64,000 nucleotides of DNA from assembly GCF_013376455.1 (NCBI RefSeq), contig NZ_CP045504.1:1281501-1345500 (forward strand), written 5' to 3'. The notes beneath the pieces are model-generated. The model was not told the DNA's origin, made no database searches, and was given only the letters and a program-made list of their open reading frames with translations. Both the position numbers and the translations under genes were made by a program. The DNA is from Desulfolutivibrio sulfodismutans DSM 3696. GTDB lineage: Bacteria > Desulfobacterota > Desulfovibrionia > Desulfovibrionales > Desulfovibrionaceae. Shown in pieces: positions 52,937-60,513 of this stretch (positions are counted from its first letter, which is position 1; each line of letters opens with the position of its first letter).

Positions 52937-54531
52937 TACCACGCCCCCTGTTGCGGCCAGCGGCCGCTGTCGTCGTCGATGTCGGAGTGGCCATTCCGGC
53001 TAGGGACAGAGCCGGACGGCTCGGCCGGGGTGTAGCCATATTCGGTGCGCTTCTGACAGGTGGCGAAATATGCCAGCACGCCAGCAACGGCCGAATCCCC
53101 GTGCCGGTATTGGCCGTCAGATCCCTTGACCCGGGCACCGGATATCCCCGGCCGCCCCTGGACCATCACCACCATACGGTGGTCTGCAATCACGTCCTCG
53201 TTGGCATCCAGACGCAACAGATCCCCTTCCATGGCCTGCTTGTACTTCGGGAACCACTCGGCATACCAAGGGGCCGAAAACATGACGCACTCCACCCGGC
53301 CCTGTCCGTATTTCTGCAATGCTGCCTCGGCATGGCTCTGACCGTTCCCGCGCGCGTCAAAGGCCGCCTTTTGAAAAAGCGGGATGTTGTCCAGGATGTA
53401 AAACGTGATGAGCTGCTGCACGTCGAAAGGGATATTGCGCAACTCCACGCCGAACGACTGTCGCCAACGTCCAGGCCGTTCCTCGTGCCAGACCCAGTTT
53501 ACCGACAAGTCTCCAGAACGCCCGAAATCCTGACTGTAAACCGTGCGCCTACCCGTAGGCATGGCGTCGATGAGCGGCTTCAGGTGGTCCTGTATCCATG
53601 TGGAAGCGATTTCCAAGCGGTCAGGTTCAATCACAAATTCGGCGGGTTGCTGCCAACGCAAACGAGGAATTCCCTCGCCATGGCAGTGCTCCAAAAGGAG
53701 TCGGGTAAAAAACGCCCCCGACCCGCGTTTCGCGATGCAATCCAGTTCCTCGTTCGCGTCCTCTGGCGTGGGATAATCCGCGTAGATCTCTTCCCGGTAT
53801 TTCTCTTCCGCCGTAAGGCTGTATTCCTTGTCCGTGACGAGGCACACCCGCTGATAAAAGCCCTGGGCCAAGGCGTCGTCGAAAGTGACCTTATGGAGCG
53901 AGTAGGGGAGCTTTCCCGCCTCCACGTCCTTGCAAAGCACCGTGAAGGGGTTGTCCTCTCCGTTCAAGGTGGAAACGATGTCTATACGCCCGCCCCACAT
54001 GCGGAAGGCCAAGGCCCCCTTGATGACCTCCTGAAGGTTTTCGTGGAATGCTGCCTCGTCGATGCGGGCATGTCCCTGGCGGGACCGCCAGTTATAGGGG
54101 CAGGATGACAACGCCTCGATCTTGAATCCGCTGGCAAGCTGGATCTTGTATGTGACGATGTCGCGCTTCTCGTCTTTCAGCAGGGTGACGCCGATCTGAC
54201 TGGCCGCCAGTTGGTAGGCTCGGGCGAAGAAGGCGCAGTCACCGATAAACTCGGCGGCCATGGCCATGTTGTAGCCCATATAAAACTGGTCCATCCCCTT
54301 GGCCAAGGCGGCCTCCAGGGCCGCTTCGGCAGCCAGCGAACCCCACGAAAAACCGATACGCCGGGACTTTTTGCAGAGCCGCACCGGCGATTCATCGCGA
54401 TGCCACGCGGCTTGATACGGCAGCAGGATCTTCGGGACTTCGGTCGGGGTCAGCCGCCGTGTCGCTCGCATGCGTTGGATGTCCTCAACGAGTTGGAGGG
54501 CTTCCTCGCGTTCGGACGTGGTCATGCTCAT
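52936..54531 (-). CDS. Terminase large subunit (Mu gp28-like)
   Basis: 531 residues. The ATPase part shows LLPYQAAWHRDESPVRLCKKSRRIGFSWG (Walker A-like region), HARIDEAAFHENLQ (Walker B) and IVSTLNGEDNPF. The nuclease part starts around VYSQDFGRSGDLSVNWVW with the metal-binding Asp and has AFDARGNGQSHAEAALQKYG. It cuts and packages DNA; Mu-type phages package by headful from within host DNA. Coupled to gp27 by ATGA and to the portal by TAATG. Confidence 0.94.
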   Translation of the reverse strand: MSMTTSEREEALQLVEDIQRMRATRRLTPTEVPKILLPYQAAWHRDESPVRLCKKSRRIGFSWGSLAAEAALEAALAKGMDQFYMGYNMAMAAEFIGDCAFFARAYQLAASQIGVTLLKDEKRDIVTYKIQLASGFKIEALSSCPYNWRSRQGHARIDEAAFHENLQEVIKGALAFRMWGGRIDIVSTLNGEDNPFTVLCKDVEAGKLPYSLHKVTFDDALAQGFYQRVCLVTDKEYSLTAEEKYREEIYADYPTPEDANEELDCIAKRGSGAFFTRLLLEHCHGEGIPRLRWQQPAEFVIEPDRLEIASTWIQDHLKPLIDAMPTGRRTVYSQDFGRSGDLSVNWVWHEERPGRWRQSFGVELRNIPFDVQQLITFYILDNIPLFQKAAFDARGNGQSHAEAALQKYGQGRVECVMFSAPWYAEWFPKYKQAMEGDLLRLDANEDVIADHRMVVMVQGRPGISGARVKGSDGQYRHGDSAVAGVLAYFATCQKRTEYGYTPAEPSGSVPSRNGHSDIDDDSGRWPQQGAW

Positions 54532-55082
54532 GCGGGCTCAACCTCAACGCCAAGGATTTGCGCCCGGATAAGCCCCCACTGCTCGGGGGTGAGCCCGGCC
54601 TGATCCGCCGCGCCCTGGGCCGCCTCGGCGGCCTTGGCCAGGGCCTCCTTGCGGGCCTGCTCACGGATTTTGATCTCGGTGTCCACGCCGATCTTGGACC
54701 CGGCAGCCAAGTCCTTGATCGCCTTGGCCAAGCGCGCGGCGTCAACGGCATCAATGGCGTCCCCATCGCGCAACTTCGCCAAGCTGGCCTTAAACACCAG
54801 CCGATGCACGATTTCGATGAGCACTCGCCCCATGTCGCCATCCGGCACCTCGCCCAACTCGCGGGCAAACGAGGACGCGATTTCGCGGCTTTCCCGGATG
54901 TGCGCGGCAACTTCCTCGAAATCCTGTGAATATCTGCCCACCGCAGATCGTGAGACAGGCGCGCCCAACTGCCGCAGATGCGCAACGATTTGATCCAGCG
55001 TGTGCGCGCCCTCGGTCAACAGGCGGTCAAGCTCCTTTCGGATCGGCGCAGGGAGCGCCTTGACGGTAGACTTTCGCGGCAT
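54528..55082 (-). CDS. Mu gp27-like (DUF3486) small terminase protein
   Basis: 184 residues. MPRKSTVKALPAPIRKELDRLL, GAPVSRSAVGRYSQDFEEVA and a long helical C-terminal half match DUF3486, the small terminase of Mu-like phages. A helix-turn-helix pattern lies at about 35-60. Located directly before TerL. Confidence 0.92.
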   Translation of the reverse strand: MPRKSTVKALPAPIRKELDRLLTEGAHTLDQIVAHLRQLGAPVSRSAVGRYSQDFEEVAAHIRESREIASSFARELGEVPDGDMGRVLIEIVHRLVFKASLAKLRDGDAIDAVDAARLAKAIKDLAAGSKIGVDTEIKIREQARKEALAKAAEAAQGAADQAGLTPEQWGLIRAQILGVEVEPA

Positions 55083-55084
55083 GG

Positions 55085-55381
55085 CTACCTCGGGCTCGGG
55101 CGTTTGACGCCGGGCACAACAGCCCGCCCCGTGGCCACGTCCGCGCCCCGGGCGGTCAGCCGCACCACGCGCACGTTGCCCACGGTCTCGATCTCGACCA
55201 GCCCCGTTTCCGCCAGCCAGGCCGCGTCCGTCTCCACCTGGTCCCGGGACGCGCTGTGCCCCACGGCGTCCAGGGCCGTCTGCAACACGGACGTGTTCAG
55301 CTTGTAATCCGGGTCTTCATGCAGGAAACGCAGGATCACCAGGCGGCGGTCCTCGGTCACCAGACGCGCGAAGCTGTTCAT
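55085..55381 (-). CDS. Mu gp26-like winged-helix protein
   Basis: 98 residues. MNSFARLVTEDRRLVILRFL with LNTSVLQTALDAVGHSASRDQVETDAAWLAETGLVEIE is the small winged-helix protein found before gp27 in Mu-like phages. Probably DNA-binding and involved in packaging or regulation. The ATGA overlap couples it to the gene upstream. Confidence 0.88.
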   Translation of the reverse strand: MNSFARLVTEDRRLVILRFLHEDPDYKLNTSVLQTALDAVGHSASRDQVETDAAWLAETGLVEIETVGNVRVVRLTARGADVATGRAVVPGVKRPSPR

Positions 55382-55806
55382 TTCCGCCCCCTGATGTGAT
55401 GCTCCATGAGCAGATCGTTTTGCTTTTCCATGCGGGAAAGCCCGTCGCGGACGCCGGAGATCATGGCCTTGACCTCCTTGACGTCGCCCCGGACGGCCTC
55501 CAGATCCGTGCCCAAGGCCGCCACGTCGGCGGACAGCCCGTCCAGGCTTCCGGTAAGACGTTCGACCTCCGAGGGAGATGGGGCATCGGCCAGGGCCGCG
55601 TGCGCGGCGCATACCCGGCCGTCCACCCCGGCAACCCGGTCCGCGACGGCCTTGTCGCTCCTGGCCCGGTCTGCGTCACGACTGGCCCGTGTTGCTTCGC
55701 AGTGTTCCCGGGTCACGAATTTCCGGGCCAGGGACCACATGATCCATCCGAAAAACGCCTGAAACAGGAACATGGCCACCGGCCACCACTTGAGAATATC
55801 CTCCAC
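55378..55806 (-). CDS. DUF2730-like membrane protein (Mu gp25-like)
   Basis: 142 residues from a GTG at 55806, preceded by GGGAGG. One N-terminal membrane helix (WWPVAMFLFQAFFGWIMWSL) is followed by a coiled coil (VERLTGSLDGLSADVAALGTDLEAVRGDVKEVKAM). This layout is typical of DUF2730 proteins in Mu-like lysis/packaging regions. Spanin-like or holin-partner function is possible. Confidence 0.78.
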   Translation of the reverse strand: MEDILKWWPVAMFLFQAFFGWIMWSLARKFVTREHCEATRASRDADRARSDKAVADRVAGVDGRVCAAHAALADAPSPSEVERLTGSLDGLSADVAALGTDLEAVRGDVKEVKAMISGVRDGLSRMEKQNDLLMEHHIRGRK

Positions 55807-55820
55807 GTCAGCCTCCCGGG

Positions 55821-56516
55821 TCAGATCATCGCGCCCACGACGGCTACCGCGCGAAGGGCCACCCCCGCCCAGGCGGCGTAGTTGGCCACCTGCGACTTCG
55901 TCCCGGCGTCGGCCTGCGAGGCCTCCACAACGGCGGCGATGCGCCGGATCAATTCGTGCAACTTGTCCACGGTCAGGGGATCGGAGGTGTCCACGGTCCC
56001 GATGGCCGAAGCCGTGGCCTTGGCCAGCGTGGCGTATTCGGCGATCCGCTCCTTTGTCTGGGCGTCCACCGGAGCGGTCAGGGCCACGTCGGCCAGGGCC
56101 TCGACCACACCCGGGAGCTGGGCCGCCACGGCCTGATACCGGCTTGCGTCCACCGTGCCCGGGTCGGTCTGGGCCCGCGTTCCCACGCACCCGGCCAGAA
56201 GCAGCGCCGGAACGGCCACGGCCAGGGCCAGCAACCCCTTGATGGTGGACGGGCCGCCGGTCCCGGGCGTGGCAATCTTGGTTTCGGCTTTGATGCGGCC
56301 CCACACGGCCAAGCCGCCGCCCGCCACCCCGGCGATGCCCAGGATCAATTCCACGATGTCGCCCTGCACGCCCTCGGACAGGCTGTAGCCCAGCGCGGCC
56401 GCGATACCGGCCAGCATGGCCACCACGCCGCCCCAGACGCCCCGGGACAGCCACCATTTCTTTTCGATCACGCCGATTTCAGCCGTGACCTGTCTGCCTT
56501 CGTTTTTTTCGTCCAC
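55821..56516 (-). CDS. Holin-like membrane protein with an internal lipobox
   Basis: 231 residues from a GTG at 56516 with AGGGAG. Two N-terminal helices (RGVWGGVVAMLAGIAAALGY, IVELILGIAGVAGGGLAVW) look like a three-helix-type holin. A third hydrophobic stretch, LLALAVAVPALLLAGC, ends in a lipobox, after which a helical periplasmic-like part (about 120-215) and a last hydrophobic end follow. It follows the lytic enzyme, so a lysis role is likely. The lipobox suggests a holin fused to, or overlapping with, an outer-membrane spanin-like part (inference). Confidence 0.65.
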   Translation of the reverse strand: MDEKNEGRQVTAEIGVIEKKWWLSRGVWGGVVAMLAGIAAALGYSLSEGVQGDIVELILGIAGVAGGGLAVWGRIKAETKIATPGTGGPSTIKGLLALAVAVPALLLAGCVGTRAQTDPGTVDASRYQAVAAQLPGVVEALADVALTAPVDAQTKERIAEYATLAKATASAIGTVDTSDPLTVDKLHELIRRIAAVVEASQADAGTKSQVANYAAWAGVALRAVAVVGAMI

Positions 56517-56518
56517 GA

Positions 56519-57001
56519 TCAGACTCCCTTTTGCGGCCAGCGGCCGCCCAGATGTTTCAGGATTTTCGACGGATAGTCGTTTTCGAGGTTGTGCCGGTTG
56601 CCCGGGCCGCCGTTGTAGGCCCGGCACACCACGTCCCAGCCCTCGTGGCCGTAGCGGTCCGCCAGCCGCCGCAGATACCGGCAGCCCCAGGCCAGCCCAA
56701 TCGCCGGGACACACAGCTCCGGAAACCAGCCCTGGAAACCGAGGGTCCGGGCCGTCTCGCCCATGATCTGCATCAGGCCCCAAGACATGGCCCGGCCGAC
56801 CTCTTCCGTGGCCTGGCTGCATCCCGGCGGGATAAAACCGCCGGGCGCGCGGTGGTAGCGGAAGTCGAACCCCGGCTCGTAGCGGATCGCATACGTACCC
56901 CCCCCGACCGACTCGTGTTCGACCACCGCCCGCACCAGCTCGAAAGGCAGCTTGAACTCGTCCGCCGCCGCCAGGATCGCCTTCAGGATTTCTTCAGTCA
57001 T
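56519..57001 (-). CDS. Lytic transglycosylase-type phage endolysin
   Basis: 160 residues. AVVEHESVGGGTYAIRYEPGF holds the catalytic glutamate of the SLT fold; AMSWGLMQIMGETARTLG and CRAYNGGPGN are further family motifs. No signal peptide, so it needs a holin to reach the wall; the holin-like gene follows after two nt. An AGGAA site precedes the ATG. Confidence 0.92.
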   Translation of the reverse strand: MTEEILKAILAAADEFKLPFELVRAVVEHESVGGGTYAIRYEPGFDFRYHRAPGGFIPPGCSQATEEVGRAMSWGLMQIMGETARTLGFQGWFPELCVPAIGLAWGCRYLRRLADRYGHEGWDVVCRAYNGGPGNRHNLENDYPSKILKHLGGRWPQKGV

Positions 57002-57076
57002 TTCCTGTTCCCTTTATTTGCCATTTTCTATCTGGTACGGTTTGGCATCTTTTCCCCGGACCAAAAGGAGATGTTT

Positions 57077-57337
57077 ATGGAGAAATGGCAATGCGCCCTG
57101 ATTAATGAACAAGGTGTTTCGTTTGCCGTTATGCTGGTGAAGCCTCGTATCCTCTCCTCCCAGGGCGAAAGAGACCGGGTTGCCGAAGCCCTGTCTATTC
57201 GCCTGGGTGTGCCTGTGGTTTTGGCTGCGGAAAACAACCGGCATGGCCTTGACTATTGGGGCAGGAAAGACCTTGTGGGCTTCCTGGCAAACGTCCCTCC
57301 CCAACGCCTTCCGTGGCGCGAGGTGACGTTTTCTTGA
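57077..57337 (+). CDS. Small plus-strand phage gene of unknown function
   Basis: 86 residues. AAGGAG lies seven nt before the ATG at 57077, which is why it is preferred over 57071. MEKWQCALINEQGVSFAVML and RDRVAEALSIRLGVPVVLAA resemble no family I can name. It runs against the late operon and overlaps the 3' end of a minus-strand gene by 143 bp. Opposite-strand genes in prophages are often accessory and may be expressed in the lysogen. Confidence 0.6.
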   Translation: MEKWQCALINEQGVSFAVMLVKPRILSSQGERDRVAEALSIRLGVPVVLAAENNRHGLDYWGRKDLVGFLANVPPQRLPWREVTFS

Positions 57338-57485
57338 GCCATTCCGCTGCGCCCTCCAGGTGTTCCAGCGCCTGGGGGGCGTGTGCATGCCCCTGGCTGA
57401 AAAAAACATTCCCGTCCGAGTCGTAGGCATAAATGAGCTTCCCTCCGATGCGGACTTCCACCACGATTTCGTTCGGATCGCTCAC
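57195..57485 (-). CDS. Small phage protein of unknown function, antisense-overlapping
   Basis: 96 residues from a GTG at 57485 that follows AAAGGAGG. SDPNEIVVEVRIGGKLIYAYD and SQGHAHAPQALEHLEGAAEW form a compact, believable fold; the last about 45 residues lie opposite another gene and look random. It starts 18 nt after the end of the nuclease gene. The coding part may originally have ended earlier. Confidence 0.5.
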   Translation of the reverse strand: MSDPNEIVVEVRIGGKLIYAYDSDGNVFFSQGHAHAPQALEHLEGAAEWLKKTSPRATEGVGEGRLPGSPQGLSCPNSQGHAGCFPQPKPQAHPGE

Positions 57486-57502
57486 AGCCACCTCCTTTGG
57501 CA

Positions 57503-58015
57503 TCACCACGGCGCGTCCCCGCGCCCGTTCCACGGTCGGGCCAGCCCGCGCCGCACCAGCTCGTCGCCCAGATCCACGCCGTCTTCGGTCACCACCCGGG
57601 CCGACAGCCGGGACAGGCTGCCGAGATACGCGTCGCGCAGGATGACCACGCTTCCCACCCGGCACCGGGACCGGGTCCATTCCCGGGCCAATTCGGCCAG
57701 GGCCTGGATATGGGGCCGCGTGTCGCGCAGCTCCGGCGTGTCGATTCCGGCGATGCGCACGCCGATGGTGGCCACGGCCGGATGCCAGTCCGGGATGGTG
57801 ACGGTGAGGGTGTCGCCGTCGCGCACCTTGGCCACCACGGCCCGGATGTCCGTAAGGCCCGGACGCGGCGTCACCAAAGGCGCGGCCGTCGCGTCGGCCT
57901 CGTTCTGTTGCGGGGTTGCCACAGGGACGGCCCGGGTCGCAGCGGCCACCGGGGGGATGGCCGTCGCAACCAGCAGGCACAGGACCAGGAAAAGCGATAT
58001 CGGATGGCGTTTCAT
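57503..58015 (-). CDS. Secreted staphylococcal-nuclease-like protein
   Basis: 170 residues with a signal peptide (MKRHPISLFLVLCLLVATA, ending VAAATR). The SNase domain shows VAKVRDGDTLTV, VRIAGIDTPELRD and SARVVTEDGVDLGDELVRRGLA, including the calcium-binding Asp pair and an active-site Arg/Asp set. Phage-encoded nucleases of this kind may degrade host or competitor DNA outside the cytoplasm. The start at 58015 gives the signal peptide; a terminator-like hairpin lies 29 nt upstream. Confidence 0.85.
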   Translation of the reverse strand: MKRHPISLFLVLCLLVATAIPPVAAATRAVPVATPQQNEADATAAPLVTPRPGLTDIRAVVAKVRDGDTLTVTIPDWHPAVATIGVRIAGIDTPELRDTRPHIQALAELAREWTRSRCRVGSVVILRDAYLGSLSRLSARVVTEDGVDLGDELVRRGLARPWNGRGDAPW

Positions 58016-58043
58016 GACGCCCGGTCTACGCCGGGCGAAAAGC

Positions 58044-58077
58044 AAGAGGCCCCCGGACAGTTGTCCGGGGGCCTCTT
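58044..58077 (-). terminator. Perfect 16-bp hairpin upstream of the nuclease gene
   Basis: Arms aagaggcccccggaca and its complement with a two-base loop, followed on the minus strand by GCTTTTCG. Core and context (catgacgcccg near the next start) match the hairpin at 49685, so the two seem to be copies of one phage element. Confidence 0.7.
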
Positions 58078-58100
58078 CATGGGGATGTTGCGGGTTTGTG

Positions 58101-58322
58101 TCACGACCCCGGGGGAGGCGTCAAGTCCGTCATCTCCCGGGCCAGTTCGTGCGCCGCCCCGGCCAAAAGCTGGAGCAGCACGGCCAGCCCCTCCACGGCC
58201 TCGCGGGACGGTTCCGTCTCCAGGCTCCAGGCCGGGATCGATTCGCTCAGATAGTCCGCCACGCAGCCCATGCGGCGGATGGCGTCGGCCGGGTGCTCTC
58301 CGGGCCGCACCAGCCCGGTCAT
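58101..58322 (-). CDS. Small phage protein of unknown function
   Basis: 73 residues, ATGA-coupled to the rha gene. GEHPADAIRRMGCVADYLSE and EAVEGLAVLLQLLAGAAHEL are helical; no family is recognised. Similar small helical proteins lie in this position in several Mu-like phages (general impression). Confidence 0.6.
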   Translation of the reverse strand: MTGLVRPGEHPADAIRRMGCVADYLSESIPAWSLETEPSREAVEGLAVLLQLLAGAAHELAREMTDLTPPPGS

Positions 58323-58942
58323 TGCGCCAGCCCCCGCGCCGCGCGGGACGCGGCCGCCGGGCCAGACGTCGGGCCGGACGCCGGAAGCAGGCCCAGGGTG
58401 CGGGCCTGGCGCACCAGCCTCCAGACCACATCCCTGGACACGTCCAGGAGCTTACCGATCTCGATGCAATTGAGGCCCTTTTGGTGGTAGCGCACGGCCT
58501 GGTTGATGCGGTGCAGCCGCTCCGGCGGCACGGCCAGGGCCGCCCGCGCCCCGTCGGCCAGGGCCTCGCTGCGGGCGTTTTCCAGGGCCGCGCGTTCGAG
58601 GGTGTTGAAGGCCTCGATGTAGCGGAGCTTCCATTCCATGGCCCGGGTGGAGTTCCAGCCCATCACCAGGAGGGTGAAGGCGTCGCGGGTGAGGAGGTAG
58701 GCGCGATCCTTCCTCATCCCGCCGGACGCGGGAACAACGACCTCGGCCTCTGTGGGCTCAAAGTTGAGCCGACAAAATGATTCCGGTAGCTTACGGGTCA
58801 AATCGTCGATGTCCCGCAGCACGTTCTTGTGCTTGAGCCCGAAATGCTGGGCCAGCTCCACGGATCGGACGGCCGGGCGTTCGCCGGGCAGGAATTCGAC
58901 GGTCACCGGAACGGAAGGGGTTTGGGAAAGGGAAAGGGACAT
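58319..58942 (-). CDS. Rha family phage regulatory protein
   Basis: 207 residues. The Rha domain (about 20-120) is plain: SVELAQHFGLKHKNVLRDID, AYLLTRDAFTLLVMGWNSTRAMEWKLRYIEAFNTLE. A C-terminal helix-turn-helix (INQAVRYHQKGLNCIEIGKLL, then VVWRLVRQARTLG) follows. Rha proteins interfere with phage growth in IHF-lacking hosts in some lambdoid phages. Its place in the late region rather than the early control region is unusual. GCGAGG precedes the ATG; the terminator of the moron lies about 30 nt upstream. Confidence 0.87.
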   Translation of the reverse strand: MSLSLSQTPSVPVTVEFLPGERPAVRSVELAQHFGLKHKNVLRDIDDLTRKLPESFCRLNFEPTEAEVVVPASGGMRKDRAYLLTRDAFTLLVMGWNSTRAMEWKLRYIEAFNTLERAALENARSEALADGARAALAVPPERLHRINQAVRYHQKGLNCIEIGKLLDVSRDVVWRLVRQARTLGLLPASGPTSGPAAASRAARGLAQ

Positions 58943-58973
58943 GATGCGCCTCGCTTAGTTGGGGGTTGGAAAC

Positions 58974-59043
58974 AAAAAAAGGCGACTGACGCTCCCCCGC
59001 TAAGCGCGGCCGGGGCCTCGCGGACACCCGGACGTCAGCCGCC
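58974..59043 (-). terminator. Rho-independent terminator after the secreted moron gene
   Basis: Eleven-base arms ggcgactgacg and cgtcagccgcc (one wobble pair) enclose about 41 nt, with a run of seven T on the minus strand. It isolates the gene at 59200-59790 from rha. Confidence 0.75.
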
Positions 59044-59199
59044 AATACGAGCCTCTCCTAAAAACAGAGATGCTAGGCGACAAAAACACGTCGTCCACTC
59101 TTCAACCATGCCTACGGCTTGGTCGTGGCGGTGGACAGCCACGCTTAGTTAGGGACTTCCCGGTTAGGATTTCCGGCCGGGGTTGTCAAGCAGCGCAGC

Positions 59200-59790
59200 C
59201 TAGAGCTTGCCCTTTTCTTCGTCTTTCTTTTGCTTTATCGCCAAATCTCGGAGTTCGCTCGATTCATAGTCAATACGCACATTTACATTGAAATTTTCAC
59301 CATCTATAAAACAAAATACTGTAGTTTTTGCCGTATCCCATGCCGAAAACAAAGCAAGATGCCCCATTGATACCGCCAACCCATGGTTTTGCTTGTCTTC
59401 GGCATAAGTATTGTTTTTCCATAGAACTTTTGATTGTTTTGGTTTCCCATATTTAGATATTAATGCTTCCACAAATTCTTCATAATCGGAAATGTAATCA
59501 TTCTTATTTGTGTGTATATCAACAAGAAAATACCTCACCTTCCATAGCTTGTTGTCAACAAAAGCATACGCCACTTGGATGTTTTTATCGAAAATTTTGT
59601 CGTTGAAGACAATCAAGTTGTCACTCTCCATGACTGGCGCGCTTCGTTCCGCCTTCTTGACCTCTTCCCTGCTCATCCCCCATTTCACACTGCGGAGATC
59701 GTACGCGTCCTCAGCGGCCGACAGGGAAGGGGCCGCGAAACATAACGCCAGCAAACACACCCCGGCCAACATCCAAGCCCTTGTCCGCAT
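59200..59790 (-). CDS. Low-GC secreted protein, probable moron
   Basis: 196 residues with a signal peptide (ACLLALC-like AGVCLLALCFAAPSLSAAED). The mature part starts DLRSVKWGMSREEVKKAE, a pattern seen in small exported proteins with a repeated SxxxxxxGxxxxxV motif, and continues with DKIFDKNIQVAYAFVDNKLW and AEDKQNHGLAVSMG. Base composition is far more A/T-rich than every neighbour. Own promoter (candidate), perfect AAGGAGG and a terminator indicate an independent unit inside the late region, as for lysogenic-conversion genes. Function unknown. Confidence 0.8.
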   Translation of the reverse strand: MRTRAWMLAGVCLLALCFAAPSLSAAEDAYDLRSVKWGMSREEVKKAERSAPVMESDNLIVFNDKIFDKNIQVAYAFVDNKLWKVRYFLVDIHTNKNDYISDYEEFVEALISKYGKPKQSKVLWKNNTYAEDKQNHGLAVSMGHLALFSAWDTAKTTVFCFIDGENFNVNVRIDYESSELRDLAIKQKKDEEKGKL

Positions 59791-59812
59791 CACACGCCTC
59801 CTTGTTTCCGAA

Positions 59813-59841
59813 TGGATATCAACCCTCCCGCATCCAGTAAA
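59813..59841 (-). promoter_or_regulatory. Candidate promoter of the secreted moron gene
   Basis: On the minus strand TTTACT, 17 bp, TATCCA lies 23 nt before the start codon. The match is moderate. With the terminator it forms a self-contained unit. Confidence 0.35.
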
Positions 59842-59874
59842 CGCCTATTGCCGCGTTTCGGCCCCATGCCGGTC

Positions 59875-59903
59875 TTGTCAACCCCCTGGCGGGTTGCTAT
59901 GCC
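59875..59903 (+). promoter_or_regulatory. Candidate promoter of the plus-strand membrane gene
   Basis: TTGTCA, 17 bp, TATGCC, with the -10 next to the left arm of the hairpin at 59882-59936. Moderate match. Confidence 0.4.
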
Positions 59904-59936
59904 TCCCCGCATATCAGCCAACGCAACCCCAGGGGG
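59882..59936 (+). promoter_or_regulatory. Hairpin covering the ribosome-binding site of the membrane gene
   Basis: Left arm CCCCCTGGCGGGTTGC (59882-59897) pairs with GCAACCCCAGGGGG (59923-59936) with a two-base bulge. The right arm contains the Shine-Dalgarno AGGGGG, five nt before the ATG. The start would be closed unless the hairpin opens. Confidence 0.65.
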
Positions 59937-59941
59937 CCGCC

Positions 59942-60487
59942 ATGACCGAAACCGCCTTTGACGCGCCCGGCTACGTCTCCCGGATGGGCCTGCTCATCGA
60001 CAAGGCCTATCTGGAATACCGGCATCTCGCCACGGACACCCACAAGCTGCAAGCCCTCTACCTCCGCACCTACCTGTGGATCGCCAGCCTTCTGGCCACC
60101 TTCGAGATCGGGGCCGTCATCCGGTTCAAGGCCGGGGAGCTGGCCGTGGCCTCCGGCCTGGCCGCGCCCTTTCTCGTTCTCGTGGGCCTGTCCCTGCTCC
60201 TCGCCCTGGCCACGTTCGCCTTCTGCATCGACGCCCTGCGCGGCCGCAGGAATCTGGAAATGCCCCTGGGCGACTTCAAGTTCCTCTCGGACAAAGCCTT
60301 CCGGGAGGCGCAGGGGGATGCGGACGCCCTGTTCTACCAGACGGTTCTGGTGTCCCTCGGGGCCGGGATCAGTCATCAAGCAGCAGCAGTCCACCAAAGA
60401 GGAAGAAAATTACGAGCCATGTCATGGATGCTCCTTTGCGCCTCGGCTTTGGCCGTCCTCGCGGCGGGCGTCACCCTCGCCGCGTAA
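59942..60487 (+). CDS. Plus-strand multi-pass membrane protein, possible SLATT-like/exclusion protein
   Basis: 181 residues. An N-terminal helix (LIDKAYLEYRHLATDTHKLQALYLRTYL) leads into two closely spaced membrane helices (WIASLLATFEIGAVIRF; APFLVLVGLSLLLALATFAF), a soluble segment, and a third hydrophobic end (SWMLLCASALAVLAAGVTLA). This helix-2TM-helix plan recalls SLATT-type 2TM effectors of antiphage systems, but no motif proves it. It lies opposite to the phage operon between Mor and the late genes, with its own candidate promoter. Superinfection exclusion or defence is an inference. Confidence 0.6.
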   Translation: MTETAFDAPGYVSRMGLLIDKAYLEYRHLATDTHKLQALYLRTYLWIASLLATFEIGAVIRFKAGELAVASGLAAPFLVLVGLSLLLALATFAFCIDALRGRRNLEMPLGDFKFLSDKAFREAQGDADALFYQTVLVSLGAGISHQAAAVHQRGRKLRAMSWMLLCASALAVLAAGVTLAA

Positions 60488-60513
60488 ACCCGGCGGCACG
60501 GGAGGTGGTCGCC

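Noticed and set aside
58981-59043. tRNA-like gene, because the arms resemble an acceptor stem ending CCA
   Set aside because: No T-arm consensus and no cloverleaf; a minus-strand T run makes it a terminator.
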